A stretch of 64,000 bases of DNA from Trogon surrucura (Eukaryota; Chordata; Aves; Trogoniformes; Trogonidae), in contig CM036621.1 of the NCBI GenBank assembly GCA_020746105.1, forward strand, positions 54,346,264 through 54,410,263. Reading direction: 5' to 3'. The position numbers and the translations under genes were made by a program. Shown here in pieces: positions 1 through 14,670 of this stretch (the stretch's first letter is position 1; every line of letters begins with the position of its first letter). A model generated the notes under the pieces. That model had not been told where the DNA came from. It worked only from the letters and a program-made list of their open reading frames with translations, and made no database searches.

Positions 1-680
1 CATCTTCACACCACACGGTTACTTCCCACTCCATCCAATTGGGAAGAAGCAGAGGTGCTACACCGGAGCTGCAATATCCAACCTTCACTTGATATTTATC
101 TCCAGGGCAGAAAATAATTGGATGTCACACCTACTAACTCTATTTCATTCTGCTAATTATTCTTCACTGATATTTTTTTCTTTTTCTCCCCTCACCCCCA
201 CATTTTGAGCAGGATTAATGGAGTCACTGGTGAAATTATTTTGAAGACTATTGATCATATACCTACAGGAACCACCTCCTCAATATCTCTTCATAAAAAA
301 CCAGCATATTAAAAAAACTTATTGAGTGTGATAGATTTATATTGTAATCTTCCATGTACAAGATCTAAGACTCTAAGATTACAATATCTCATTTTTTATT
401 TTAAAAAAAAAAGCTTAAGATGTGGTTATTCTGTTCTTATATCACTGCAAAGAACTAACCAGATATAAACAACCAATGAGCCTACTTCAATTAAGAAAGC
501 CAGTTCTTGTTTCTGCACTATTCATTCCCTCAGTGCTGCACAGGCTTCTGCATAAAGCAGGCTTTTGTTCTTGCTCCTCAGCATGGTTCTCCAAGAGACT
601 CAAAACCTTTAATGCCTTGTTTCTGTTACTTAGAAAGTATATTTAAAGGAAAATGCATTTATCATTCATGTTCTGTGTCA
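1..680. other. Unique intronic sequence, nothing recognised
   Basis: AT-rich, with short A runs near 405. The small open frames in it have no family features and are not supported as genes. Confidence 0.6.
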
Positions 681-1534
681 AATCACAGAATCACAGAATG
701 TTAGGGGTTGGAAGGGACCTCAAAAGATCATCTAGTCCAACCCCCCTGCCAGAGCAGGATCACCTACAGTAGGTCGCACAGGGACGCGTCCAGGTGGGTT
801 TTGAATGTCTCCGAAGAAGGAGAGACCACAGCCTCTCTGTTCCAGTGCTCTGTTGCCCTCACAGTGAAGAAGTTTTCCCTAATGCTTCTGTGGAACCTCT
901 TATGCTCCAGTTTGCACCTGTTGCCCCTTGTTCTGTCACTGGACATCACCGAAAAGAGCCTGGCTCTGTCCTCCTGACACTCCCCCTTGACATATTTATA
1001 AACATTAATGAGGTCACCCCTCAGCCTCCTCTTCTCCAAGCTAAAGAGACCCAGCTCCTTCAGCCTTTCCTCATAAGGAAGATGTTCCACTCCTTGCATC
1101 ATCTTTGTGGCTCTGCGCTGGACTCTCTCAAGCAGTTCCCTGTCCTTCTTGAGCTGAGGGGCCCAGAACTGGACACAATATTCCAGATGTGGCCTCACCA
1201 GGGCAGAGCAGAGGGGGAGGAAAACCTCTTTCCACCTACTAGCCACCCTGCTTCTGACACACCCCAGGATGCCATTGGCCTTCCTGGCCACGAGGGCACA
1301 CTGCTGGCTCATGGTCATCCTGCTGCCCACCAGGACCCCCAGGTCCCTTTCCCCTGCGCTGCTCTCCAATAGGTCAGACCCCGACCTGTACTGGTACTTG
1401 AGGTTATTCTTTCCCAGGTGCAACACTCTACACTTGCCCTTGTTGCATTTCATAAAATTTCTCCCCATCCAACTCTCCAGCCTGCCCAGGTCTCGCTGGC
1501 AGCACAGCCTTCTAGAGTGTCAGCCACTCCTCCA
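681..1534 (-). mobile_element. CR1 LINE, 5'-truncated, 3' part of ORF2 plus 3' UTR
   Basis: The plus strand begins aatcacagaatcacagaatg, the reverse complement of the CR1 3' terminal repeats, followed by the typical ggttggaagggacct. Translated on the minus strand (1468 to 764) it gives the C-terminal part of CR1 ORF2 after the RT catalytic core: [45 protein letters not shown] and [22 protein letters not shown] small in-frame alteration affects the usual [12 protein letters not shown] block near the C terminus. The match stops near 1534, just 5' of the QRDLDRLE region, so the catalytic FADD motif is not included. Orientation is the same as PARD3B. It resembles the long copies at 54871 and 59881 but is more diverged, so it is probably an older member of the same group. 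Confidence 0.93.
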
Positions 1535-4500
1535 ATATGTACTGGTTTCAAGTTTTTAGAAGAATATGATTAATTTGACACTTAACCTGCAGTTACTACA
1601 TGCCATTATCCTTCAGAAGGGGATGACAGGTCAGTAGGATGAAAGACTCCCAAGATGGTCTCTCTTGGTTACTGCATTTGGTTTCAGGAGCCTCTGGGCA
1701 CACTGAGCTGCGGGCAAGTGGAGCAGAGCACAGGAGAGGGCAGGCAGCTCACACCAAAATCTCCCCACTTCCCTCTCCCACTGACCCCGCACAGCCTCCC
1801 CTACAGGCCCATCGAGGCTGGGTGCTCCCAGGGGAAGCAGGGAGAATAAACACAAAGAGGCCTTGGAGGTGGCATAAGAACTTGTCTTTGGCACCAGTAG
1901 GATTCCAGAGTATTTGGTGTTACTCAAAAAGCCACTAAGAGCTGCTGAACTGAAAACAAACCTAAGAATTGGGCACAGCAGAGTGGGGTTTCGGGAACTG
2001 CTCTACCAGCCTTTTTCATATTCTGCCACGCTTCGTATTTACATTTATTCCTCTCAAGCACCTTCATTATTTTAGTTTCTATTATAAGCTTTCAGGATCT
2101 ATAGTTCTGACTGATAGGTCAGAGTCCCCTTAAAATGCTGGCAGAATGAGAAAAAATACTACCTGTAAACTTCAGCCAACTCAACACCCCAACACGCATT
2201 TATACAGGTTCCAGTTCCTAAAACATCATCAAGAGATTAATATACGCAGAAGAATTAAGTTTGTCTCCCTCAACATTAGTGCAAGGAGGTAACCATTTTT
2301 TATGAAGTATTTATGTGAAAGTGCCCTGGAGACTGTACATCAGACACACACCAGCTAAAGGGACTGCTTTGTCAGCAGACAGCCTTGTCTCAGAAAGCCA
2401 GTGGCATCCCGCCAGAAAAACACCTGCAATAAAATACACAATATACACAGGGAGAAGAACAGAAAAACTAAACAATGACAGCATTAATTACTGGAACAGC
2501 TCAATGATTCACAAGTGGGACAGCAGTTACGCCAAGTTAACACAGGCATTTCTTTCCTCTGGCTAATTTCAACATTATGATCCTGCCATCAAAACAAGTT
2601 TCATTTCTACCCACTGGCTTGCTCCCTGCACACCAATTACTCACAAACCCAGAGGATGGTCTCACTCAACTCCAATGATCTGGTCCAGAGCACAGTGGTT
2701 TGCGATTTATTTCTTTTAAAACAGTACAACCACTGCAACGGCTTTTCTTTCCCTCAACTAGTGCAAAATCCATCCTAACACAGTTCAGCAGCATTTTTAT
2801 TTGATGACACGCATGGCAAAGGCCATGGTGCAGAAACAGGTTCTGGGTTACACGAACAGAGCAAATACAACGCAGAAATCCCAATGCTTTCTATCTTGCT
2901 ACAGCCCTGAAATTCATGTCATGAAGGATTGAGTTTAAACTCTCTTCCAAATCATAGGCTGGCATTGACTCAATTATCTTGTTAGCTGTACAAATACTCA
3001 CTTCCCATTTTCAAATTTGCTATACCTACAGGCCTTAACAATGTTCTGCAGCAACCTTCACACTTCACTTTTCTTTTTCCCTACTGTTTTATCAGACACT
3101 TGTGCCTAACACTGTTTTGCAAACAGAGACAGATTTTTTCAGTACCTCATTTAAAGAAATAAGATATATTAGAAATATACTGAAAATAATACCAAAAAAC
3201 CTGAAGACATTTTATTTGCTATTTCAGCAAATCTCACCCTTAAATTGTAAATCTGGTAGAAAGGACATGGACATAAAATGTTTTGTATACAATAACTTCA
3301 GAAAAAATGCAAGTTAGCTGGTTTGGTTTTAATTGTTGCCTTATAACTCATACAAGTGTTCTATAATTCTTGAAAAGTATGTGAAAGACCTTGTGAAAAC
3401 TAATAGTCCATTTATCACATTGTTACTCCAAGTTAAATAACCAGAATTCTAGTTTTACCATCTTTCTTCATCATTTTAGACACCAAAATTATTAGCCGTT
3501 GACTCTGGCCAATATTCTTGAAAAATATGAACTCCATAATTTAAGTTAATAACTACTGTTGCTGAGGTTTCTATAGTTACTTATGGGAGACTCACAGCTC
3601 TGTGAAATACATGAAGTCTCTAATAATAAGCTCCACCATAGTACACCGACAACCTTTAATGATTAATTAGGTTAAGACCAAGTTCCTGGTAAAGCACAGA
3701 ATCCCACAATACACTCATTACCTACTGAAGTAGCAGCTGAAGAGCGAAAAAAACTTTAGATTTCCAGATAAAAACTGTGACTTCAGGTTGTTATCTTTGC
3801 ATTCTGGAGAACAAGCCCCAGCGAGCCACAGCCAGCAGCAGCAGTAGCCAGTACAGCAGAGCTCCCAGCACCGGGGATGACCCTTTGGAGATACCTCCTC
3901 ACTCTCCCACCTTTCCTGTCCCACTCCTCCACAGCGTGTGCGAGTTTGCTTTCTCCTTCCTGGAAGTTTGCTGAAGAGAAGACAGACAAAAGCAGTATCT
4001 GTGCCGTGCAGAGCACTTCACAACAAACCGCTAGTCTAGGTAGATATCAGGGGGTATCAGCAGATCAAAGTATGGGACAATATTTGTCAGAAGATCTAAC
4101 ACATTAAAACAAAATTTTTTGTGTCTGACTTGCTGCTCTCATGCTGGCATTTTGATTTTCTCTTTCATTCTTACATTTGTCTTTAATTTGCTCTTAACTG
4201 CACAACACAGGGAATAAACCAGAAAGGTAATCACCATTAATCACTTCCAGATGTTATATGTTGATATTTGCTTGGGAAGGAAATGGAGAAGTGTTGTAGA
4301 AAACATGTATGAAGGCAGAAGTCTCGTGGGTTGTTTTTGGGGAGCTGTTTTTGGGTTTTTTTAAAACGCATCCAGGCTACAAATCTAACAAAATATCATT
4401 TTAAAGCCACGCAGTGTAAGAAGTAACACTACTTTGACTATTAGTGATAAATTCCTTTATTTGCACCATGCCTTATGTAAGGGATCACTTCCATTGCCAA

Positions 4501-4729
4501 AACTCTCATTTGCAATTACATTTGTGACGTAACAGAACTTAATTTCGTGTTAACAGAAGTCACTGTTGGGAAGTGAAGCCCCTTGTTTCTTCCTCCTCAC
4601 TTCCACCCCACTGAAAAGGCTTTACACTTACACATGCCAGACTCTGCCTGCATGTGGATCAATCTGATCACTGAAGATATATAATAGATAAAGACACACA
4701 GAGAAGCACATATTTATTTGAATATAAAG
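1535..4729. other. Unique intronic sequence
   Basis: No repeat family or coding segment recognised. 1650-1930 and 3800-3960 are somewhat richer in G+C than their surroundings and carry short open frames on both strands, but none resembles a known protein. Confidence 0.55.
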
Positions 4730-5010
4730 ACACTGGGATATAGAATGTATTATTATAATTACATATTGTACTAGGTGTAACTATATATTATTATATTCGC
4801 TATACATCTCTAGTAATATTGTCTATAATATATCTGATATGGAGCTATAATACATACTGTATCTAACAATATATTATATATAACTGTTTATGTCTGCATT
4901 TTTATATATACAGAGATATATATTAGCCATAATATAGTTTTTATATGTTACATATAGTGTACATGTGTTAACATCTATTACATGTATTTTATCTGTTATA
5001 TCACATATAA
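4730..5010. repeat. AT-rich low-complexity tract
   Basis: Nearly 300 bases dominated by irregular TA, ATA and TATAT strings without a fixed unit, consistent with a decayed TA microsatellite or AT-rich low-complexity DNA. Confidence 0.75.
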
Positions 5011-5221
5011 AGTGTAAGAAGAATTCCAACAAGTCAGGCATGCTTTCCTTTTTGTGTTTTGATCCCAGAAACGAGCTGCAAAACATACAAAGCTGCAAAC
5101 AACATACAAACACATGCAAGAGCTCGAGTATGTGCCCAATATTCAGCATTCAGAATTGGCAGATTTACAAAGGAACACGAACTCAAGCGGTGCAGTTAGC
5201 AGCAAGGCCAAGTCAACTCCT

Positions 5222-5345
5222 GTGAGTTTGGGGGGGGGGGTGTCGAGTTTTGCCAGGTTGGGGGGAGAGGGCAGGAGGTGTTGGCTTGTTTTACCTTTTG
5301 GGGACTTTCTGGTCTTTGCTTTGGTTTGTTCGTTATTTTTACAAC
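5222..5345. repeat. GT-rich low-complexity patch with G runs
   Basis: Contains an 11-G run at 5230-5240, a 6-G run at 5260-5265 and further GGG groups, then a GT-rich tail. The plus strand is G/T-rich here, opposite to the surrounding A/C bias. The G runs could form a G-quadruplex on the plus (non-coding) strand. Confidence 0.6.
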
Positions 5346-8300
5346 AGGAGCTTCTCTGAGTGCTAGACTTCGGGTTTGCAGATAGTTAAAAAGCTGAAAA
5401 CGCAAAACAACTTTTAACCTGTCAGTACTACACCAATGTTGAAGCCAACAATAGTTAATTAATTCATTCCTTAAATCCTCTGGGATAAAGAGATAAGTTT
5501 GCCTTGCCTATGAATTGCTCTAAATATTAATTTTTTGCTTGCCTACTGGGACTAAATCAAACACAGTTAAAATGGTTACTGTGGTTACAAAGATGGATCA
5601 AGAAAAAATAGAAATATTTAACCCTCAAAACACAAATGAAAAGCCTGCAGAAAACGGCAAAACACTACTGGCATTTACACGACAAAGAAAAACACAGATC
5701 CACGACTCATGCAACTTCAGAAAAACATGGCTCATGATCACAAATCCCCAAGAGGTAGATTTTTTTTTAATCCATTACTTACAAAACACAACACACTTTT
5801 TTTTTTTAATAACATAGCCTTAAATATATTATTACATCTTCTTCACAATCACTGTAAAACAAAAAAAAACAAACATACGGTTTTACCAACTAGTGAGGGA
5901 GAGGAAGAACACTGTCAAAATGGTTACATATATTTCACTTAAAAGGTGGGGGAGAATGTTAGGGGACACCAGAAACACACAACAGATACACTTTTTAAGT
6001 TAATTTGCCAAAGGTAAAACAGTATTAGTACAATTTTGAAGTGAAATTATACTGAAATCACATTCTAACAGAAAAGGACCATCTGAACAGCTCTGCACAT
6101 TGATGGCATTGCTCACACAAACAGCACTGAAGGACCACAGCAGAAGCCCAGGGCTGTGAAGAGAGGTATAAGAAAACCAAATGCCAGCAACCTGAAACAG
6201 TATCCTTTTAAATCAGGCAGCAATATTTAATGGTTCTGTAACAAACTGTAATTAACCATTAAGCCACACCTAAGGGCGATAAGAGAACAACTCTTTTACT
6301 ACGGGGCTAGTTTTCTGGCAGCAATGCTGGCAAAATCTTTTCTTCAGCTTCCATGAAGAGCACACAGTGCACCTCACCCCACGGCACACAGACACTCCAA
6401 AGCTGCTCAAGTGGTAGCAAATACAAAAAAATCAAAACGAGAGAAGAGGGGAAAACTGAGCTCATTTTGAAATTAACAGAAAGAAATCTATAAAATCCTG
6501 TAACTACTTTAACAGCCACTGCAGCAAAGACATGTAACCAACATTGAGTTTCCCATGCACACAGACACAACTCTGCTACTCCTTGTGCACACTATGGCTG
6601 CTCCCTTCTATAAATCCTACCTAATTCTAGCTATTTACTTAATCTATTTTTTTTTGTTATTTTTAATCTACTGCAGTTTTTTCTGCCATTCCTCAACAAA
6701 AACATTACAATTCACCTTTTCAATAAAATGCAAGGAATTATATACAGTGCCGGAAATTGTAAAGTTGCTTTTTCCAAAACCAGAATTTTTGTGTTTTCTG
6801 TGATGTGTTTTTTTCTTTAAGTAAATGTGGTTCAAGAAGTGGAAAATCATCATCCACTGCTTCTCACCGTAGATTGTCTTAATGAAATCATCATATTCAT
6901 TACTTCAGGAAAAAGCTGGAGGACCAAACACGTAATAGCCATACAACAAGCATTAAATAAAGCCAAATACAGACCATCTTGTATATATACAAGGAATTTT
7001 CCTAAAATGGCAAAAACATCTACGATTGCATTCTTATTTCAAGGATATTAAAGCAGCAGCCCCTGTCCACTCGGCTGTAGAAGGTAAGAATTCAGCTAAC
7101 ACACATCCGTGGTTTGGCCGGCTTCTCAGGCTAACCTGGCAGTTTCCATGTACGCGTGGAACAACATAGTCTAGGGAAGTATAAATATTTCAGTGAACTC
7201 CAGGCTTCCTAAATTACATGCACCATCAGTCATCCAAGGCTGGAGCTGCAGTCAGGTATCTGCAAACAAACTATCCTTGGATTTGAACAGAGGTTCACCC
7301 AGTGCTCACCAAAATTCAGCCTTTCCCCTGCATAGAGTAATCCAAGTACGTCATCTAATGCCTGCCTGTGTCTTAGCATCATAACATAGTCTGATGCACC
7401 ACGAATGCATCACGAAGCTTAAAAAAATTCTCAATCTGCTCTCGGAAGTTTACCTGCCTCATTAGTCTTCATTTTTTTGCTCTACAAACTAACAATGACA
7501 AAAAAACATAAATTATTAAATGCAAGCAATAGAGGCTGTGGAATTAGACATCACGCCCACATTTTTCATCGCCCGATTATATCAAGAACACGCTACTTTC
7601 AGACAGCTCTAGATAGCTTTGTTCCCAGTATTACCACACTTGTTTTGAAGATGAGTCTGCCTTCTCTTTTACTATTGTCTGAAGACGTACATAAAACAAA
7701 CACTGGATATTGAAATACAACCCAATAAATTATTTCTAGTTTGCCAGTTTGGAGAGAGGAACAGATCAGAAGTCCTTCATAAAGCAATACAGAAACAATT
7801 CTAAATTCCAATAATGTTTATCTCCTTCCAATCTCTGCTGCATTGTTACATCTAAAGCACTGCATTTTCCACGTGCCTAAGTAGCATTTGAAGTTATTCT
7901 AAGAAGACCTGGTGTGTTCAAGCAACTTGCAAAGTTCTGGGTCACATTTTATGCATTTTATACAAAGGAAAGGAAAATAAATAAATCACCTGAGATACTT
8001 TGTGGGTTTGCTCCAGAGTTCATTATTTATTTTATATGTAAATGATGCCTAGGGATAATGGTAATATTAAATCGTTCACATTACACTAGTATGCAGCATT
8101 CTCACGTAACAGATAATCACTCACAATACTCACCAGTTTGCCGAAACACTGTTAACCAACATACCTCCAAGAAGGGCAGAGAGATGTATTCATTTTAGAC
8201 CAGGTATTTTACAGACATTGAACTCGTTCTTTCATTATTAGTTTTTCTGCTGCCTCAGGACAGCTGTCAAAGAGTTCTTTCCACCTCTCACTTCTTTTGG

Positions 8301-11300
8301 AAGTAAATAAAACCCTTCAGTGCTTTTATTTTCAACAGAAATGGGAGTCTATGAAAAATGGGAAAATATAAAGGAGAGCATCACTGCTGTCATTTTGAAG
8401 CAGCCTGGCAGCAATAGGGGTAGAGAAAATGCAATGTGGCTTTCAGGTCTGTCACCAGTGTAAGAGATTCACCACATCATAATAGGCAAAACAAATCTTC
8501 CTCCACTAACATGGTACTTCAAAGCCCTACATATTAAAAAAAAGTTTCCGAAGGAACAGTTAGCTGTTTCATTCAACAGGAAATAATTCTGTTCAGTACA
8601 ACAGGCAAATTCCACTTTCAATTTCCTCCACAAGGCACTAGAGAACAACGCGATTTCAGTGAACCTGCAGCTGTAGGTTACCCAAGAGGAGAAGTCCTTT
8701 CCATCACATTAATATTTATAAATATGAATCAAATATAGAACATTTCCAGGCTTTTCAACAGATTTTTAAAGGTAGAGAAATCACACATGAAACACAAAAG
8801 CAATTGCTTTGTCTCACAGAACTACCTAATTGAAACAGAAGTTACTGTAACAAAACTATTTTTAAGCATTAGTTACACAGCTGCTGACTCATTAGTCCAC
8901 TATTTGAAGAGGCCTGGTCTAAAACAGGTTCCTATCGGGCTTTATGATAAATTTATAAAAGTAATTTGCTTACAATTTATTAGAGTGCATGCACAGGGAG
9001 AGCTACACTAAACAAAGAAGAGCACAATCGACAGTTCAGTTATTTGAGACAGGTAAGACCAAAGATCACAAAAAAAAAATATCACCTTGGGGACAGCAAA
9101 AAAAACACCAAATAATTTTGCTCAACATCCTAAGATGCTGACTCAAGGCAATTAGGAGAGTTAGCACGAGAATAATATAACAGCAAAGCTTTTAAGTCTC
9201 ATTTCATCTTGCTGTTTAAAATACGACCCCAGGATTAAATCTCTGGATTTTATAAGCACTGCATCAAAGTTCAGTTAAACAGCAATTTCTAGTTTCATGA
9301 AATTTGACATCCATGGGTTTCCTTGCAAAACAGACAGATGTGGTATTCGCAGGATCTTACAGCATTACTGTAAGTCTTAAAGCTAAATGAGACCAATGCT
9401 CTTGTCATCCACCATTCACCAACAGTGTTTTAAGCCATTTCATCTATAAACTGAATCAGTGAAAGCTGTATAAACCAAAAAAATCCCTTTCAAGCAAGTG
9501 TTCTTCAGACATACATCTGCAAACATGCTGTGATAAGCTAGATAGTGTCTTTGTGAGTAGACATGAGGAGAGTAAAGCAAACTGCTCAAAGAAATTACCA
9601 GGAGGTAGGGATACTAAATAAATAACAGCAGACAAGACCAAGAACATAAAGTTGTTAGCAAGGCAGCTGACTCTTCCATCCAATGGCACTATGCTGCCCT
9701 CTACCATAAACAGGATTTCCCAGAGCTATACTTAAGCCCAACATCTACTAAAAAGACCAGAGCTACGCACTACTACTGCACTGGTAATTTCTAAAGCTCG
9801 TGAAAATTAATTTGAAGGAGGAAATTAATTATAAGCAACCCAAACATCAGCTAGCTTCTGTAGAGAAGAGATCAAAGATGTTCATTAGCTTACTCATTTT
9901 CCCGGAAAGTTTTTAAGAAATCTCTCTGGCAAATAACCCAGGTTCAGCATAATACAAATCTGCTTTAGTAACAAACTCCAATTAAGGGTCAGAAGTTCCT
10001 CCTGATGACACTTTCATTTAGGGCTCTACTTCGAGTGCTGAGTGGACAGAGCAACAGACGCTGGATCATGCCAACAGCACACGACAAGCCAAAGAAATGG
10101 CAAGAAGAGAGATCAATATTAAAGAGTCTAAGAGGAAGAAATAGTAAAAGCTTATTTCTGATTCAAAGGAGTTTGACATGTCCTTCTTCTCAGTAGCAAC
10201 ATCTTCTTCCTCTGATCTGCAGATGAAAGCAGAGCGTGTATATGGAAGGAAATGAAATCCAGAAGAAAGGGAAAAATATCTGAAACCACGTAAGCATTTT
10301 TCTTTAAGCATTTACTTGAGAATTAGATGATCTTGTAGTAAACTACAACTACAACTCTAAACCAAAAAGCGCTCATGACAGCATAGCAGTGTTCCACACG
10401 GTAAACTTCAGCCCAAAGAAATCAAGTTGGTGGTGCTGGGTTTGGTTGTGTTTGCCTTTTTAAAAAAAAAAATTCCAAGTTTAGGCATGACAGATTACTC
10501 CTGTGATATATTCTAGCACGGCACAGGTATCCTAAACTGCCAAGCACACATCAATTGGTAAAACAGACCTAGTTAAAAGAAGTAATATTACCCTCTTTAC
10601 TCACTGACACCTTAAAACAACAGAAACAGTGTATTTCTCTTGCTGCTGCACAGCTAATGGGATAAAAACCTGTTGTCTCCCTGATGATTTTCAAGACTGC
10701 AATAAACCATTTTAGAAGCTCTGAAAGCACAGAAAGCTTGTCCTGCAGACAAATTACTTCAGCTTGACAGTACATCACCATTTGCAGCTGACAGTACCAA
10801 TTCTGATACATACTACTTTCTCTACAAATTAATGGAAAAATACGTATTAATATTTGCTTCCAGCTAATTGTCTAGTTCACTTCACGTGAGAAAGGAAGAT
10901 GTGCTCTAAGTAAGTTACCATCCGATTTTCAAGTTTCCATCACCTTACCTGTCAAAAAAAGTTAGAGAATTAGAAAAGCCATTTCGTTTTGCTAACCTTG
11001 ACTACAGAGAAATTGAGGTATAAGCCCAAAGACAGTTCTCTACTCCGCATAGCTAGCAGGTAAACAGAATGTTTTCAAGCTCTCAGAAGTTTGCTCCCTG
11101 GGTGATTTTTGCCCATTGCGATTTGCATTACCTGCAGATAAGAGCAACAAACCACTCTCAATGACTGAAGACTATTTCTTTTTACAGACAGATATATTAA
11201 GTCTGTGTAATGAAAACATTTTTGCACGTTTTGATCTTGTAGGCCGTGACTTTTACTTTGGCACCCACTTTGTAGAAGGCCAACCACAACAAATGAGAAG

Positions 11301-14300
11301 GTAAGGAGACGCAGTGCTCTGGGAACAGCACAAGAAACTCTCTTCCACCCTTAGAAGACAAAGAAAAAAGGAGAGGTGCTATTTTTAACAAGAGTGCTTC
11401 GGTTAATATTTCAACACGACTTCAGAACTGCTATCTGATCAGCTGGTTTCCTTACTCAGGAATGAACAAGGGAGAGGTGAGAATATTTCAAAGTCCCAAA
11501 GATGTTATTTGATACACCAAAACTCAAAATAAAATTTGAAATCATGAGTTTTGTGCAGGAAGAGTCTTTCAGGTAGACATAGCAGTCATTGCCCTGAGAC
11601 CCAATTCCCAGACTCTAATAGTATTGCTGCTTGGCAGTGGATAGGATATAACTAATTTCCATAGTAAGTGCACATTTGTGCCACCACTGAGAGAAGAATA
11701 AAATCATAAAAGCCTGAAAGAGATTATCCTACAAACAGATACAAAGGTCTTTGGCAGACTGCTAAGCCCCTGAATGTTGTGAACACTTCCTACCCTGTAT
11801 GTCAATGTGGTGAAGGCACCCAAGTGATTTGCTTTTCTTTCTTCCCCTTTAGCGGAATTCGGTAAAACAGGGAAAGGTTGTTTAACTCACTGCTTTCTAG
11901 TGAAGACAGATCATTGTAAGAGGGGAGCATAACTTCAGACGTAGCAAGAGATGGTTTCATCACAGGGAAGTATCTTCTCTATGCCAAAAGGGAAATCTTC
12001 AACTAAAATCTTTGGGAGCTAAAAAAAAAAAACCCACCAGTTTTGCAAATTCCTGCTCCCAGCAGAGCATGAATTTGACCATGCCCTCTTCAGCACCAAT
12101 ACAGAGCAAAATTTATTTCAAAGAACTGTAAACCTTGACAAAGTTATCTAGCCTTACATCTTTGATTTCTTCCAAGAGAAAAGAACACATGTACGACAGT
12201 TCACTACTTTGTCCAGTTCACCACCTCAAAACCGAAAAAAAAATTGGAATGAGCATAAGACAACTCAGCTGATAGAAGGGGTTTTCCTATGAAAAATTGA
12301 TTTTCTCTTCCACTCTCCATGTGCATTGCTCTTCCAATTCTCTTTTTCTCACTCTTGTCCTTAAAAATAACATGAAGTTAATAAAGGTATTCACTACTAC
12401 AGAATTCTGACTCATCATTAAAATAAACTTCCTGCTATTGAGTTTCTGGAATAAAACCTTTAAATGACAGGTACCTTTCACTCATGTTTTCTTACATTTC
12501 AAAAATAAAGAAAATTTGTTCATAGACATGTATGCCTTATTATCATCCTTTCTATGGAAAAAAAAATGTAACTCATCAGAAATTCCATTATTCACATATG
12601 TTGTTTTCATGGTAGAAAAGTCTCCACATAGACAGATTTAACACTGCAGCAGCTTTTTCACAAATATCCTCTAACCTGCATCAAGTTTTCCACACCTATC
12701 CTGAAAAGCACTCAGAAAACTGGGCCCATAAAGAATTAAATCCTTCCTTTCTGAATATACGACCTGTTTTGAGATCTCTCTTCACATACGAGACAGACAC
12801 ATGGAAAACAACTAAAAACTATGTTTGTGGCTAATAAACTCTTTAAAAAATAAATTTATTAATCCCCATATTGTGGCTTTCCTTCGCAACTCAATGTTCA
12901 AAATTCAGAGAGAATATTAAAATGAAAAATCAGAATGGTAAAAATGAAACCACAAATAAGTAAATAAACTAGCAAATACACGCTGAATGTTTTACAGACA
13001 AGCATTCTCTGAATTTTTCATCCTAAACACCAACGCACAGCAGTGGTCCAGGACAGTTTCAGGGAAGCGGAACAGACCAGAACTTAATTAAAACCTTGAC
13101 CTGTCTGCACGTTACACAGACTCTACTAACTCCATTCTAAGAGGTCTATGTAATCTAATTATAATCTCATTATAACATGATAAATAAGTTTTGTTTGCAT
13201 TAAAGATGATGTAAGTAAGCAGACACAAAACATAAAGAACAACAGCATTTAACACCCTACCTTATCAAAAGTTACCTGAAAGAATTTCTGCTTTTTCTGT
13301 CTTAATCTCTCAGGAAGACCCTGATGGAAATGTCTAGATATAATGGTATTTCTTGAACTGCTCTCTCATTAGAGCACCGTTACATACCATATCTATATAT
13401 TGGTTGGATATTGTTCTTCTAGACATGTTCACACACCTCCAGGAACACCGCGGTTTTACCGTTCAATAAGAAAACCAAGGGTACCAAGTTTAAAGAAAAG
13501 TTATGGTTTTGAACCATCACCGATGTTGCTTCTGGATTTTTGCACAACTCGTTTAAAAAGAAAAAAAAAAATCTGCAGTATCTTCCTATTATGTAATGAA
13601 ATGCGGGTTCTTGGAGAATGAAATTGAAAGAATTTGTCATACAAATGTTTCTAAGATGACAGAGTAAGAAAAGATGACACAGTACAGAAAAGATTTCCTA
13701 CACAGGAGACGGAAGCCATTCCCAACTGATCACTTACTGTATGACTTACTGTGAACTTACGAAACAGGAGTAAAATCAGTATATTTAAACATCATTCTAA
13801 ATAAAGGTGAAGACTCAAATACTGACTGTGAAGGGCAAGACTTGTATTAAGAACTATAATATATTAACAAGACTGTAATTCTTAAAACACATGGCATAAA
13901 GCAGACGCTTTCCATAAAAAGATAAGAGATACCAGTACAGATCAATCATACTTGGGCTCCACCACCTTCTCCCTCCAAGAAGCTTTGCCTTTTCATTTCA
14001 AAGAAAGATATGTACTCTCCCATACTTCTGTTGTCTGAAATACTCCTGATTTTTGTTATATGTGCTTAACACCACAGCCTGCTGTCAACAGAAATCAAGA
14101 CAGAACAGGGTAAGTTGTGCCTTCTGCAAGCCTGCTGCTTCTGAAAATAAGTTATTGTGACATGCCACACGTGATTTTTTTTTTTTGCCTTCTCTTAAAC
14201 TGGCTTATGTGCAAAATTAGACTGATGTTTAAAACTGTGTCAGGCTGTCAGAGGGAGAAAACGACAGTGCTACTGTGACAGGAAACATGACAAGAAGAAA

Positions 14301-14646
14301 GATTAATCACTTACTCGAAAGTGAAAAGTTGAATACAAAACGCATAACCATGTGTCTCAAATTTGTTACAGCAGGTGAAAGACTGAATGCTGATCCCAAG
14401 ATATGCTACATAAATTCCAGTAAGTGAAAAATTAGTTTATTGTAACAGCAAAAATACACTGAAAACAAAGATGATGGACTTGAAGGTAAAAAGTTCCCTA
14501 TGGCAAAAACATTTGCTTTGGGGCTAAAATTTATATACATATACCTGAAACAAATCAGCTTCCTACTCACTACTGGAAAAGAATTTCCAAACAGGAAACA
14601 GTTCTACTGAGAACTAGGGGGTAAGAATACAGCTGTATTTAAAGCC
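5346..14646. other. Unique intronic sequence
   Basis: About 9 kb of AT-rich sequence with scattered short A or T runs (for example near 5761, 5798 and 12021). No coding exon, RNA gene or known repeat could be recognised by eye. Confidence 0.55.
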
Positions 14647-14670
14647 AAAAAAAAAAAAAAAAAAAAAAAA
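14647..14670. repeat. Poly(A) run, 24 bases
   Basis: Uninterrupted A24 on the plus strand. No LINE or processed pseudogene body was recognised immediately upstream, so it is treated as a simple repeat rather than a retroposon tail. Confidence 0.85.

Noticed and set aside
14647-14670. Poly(A) tail of a processed pseudogene
   Set aside because: No gene-like body, polyadenylation signal or target duplication was recognised next to it.
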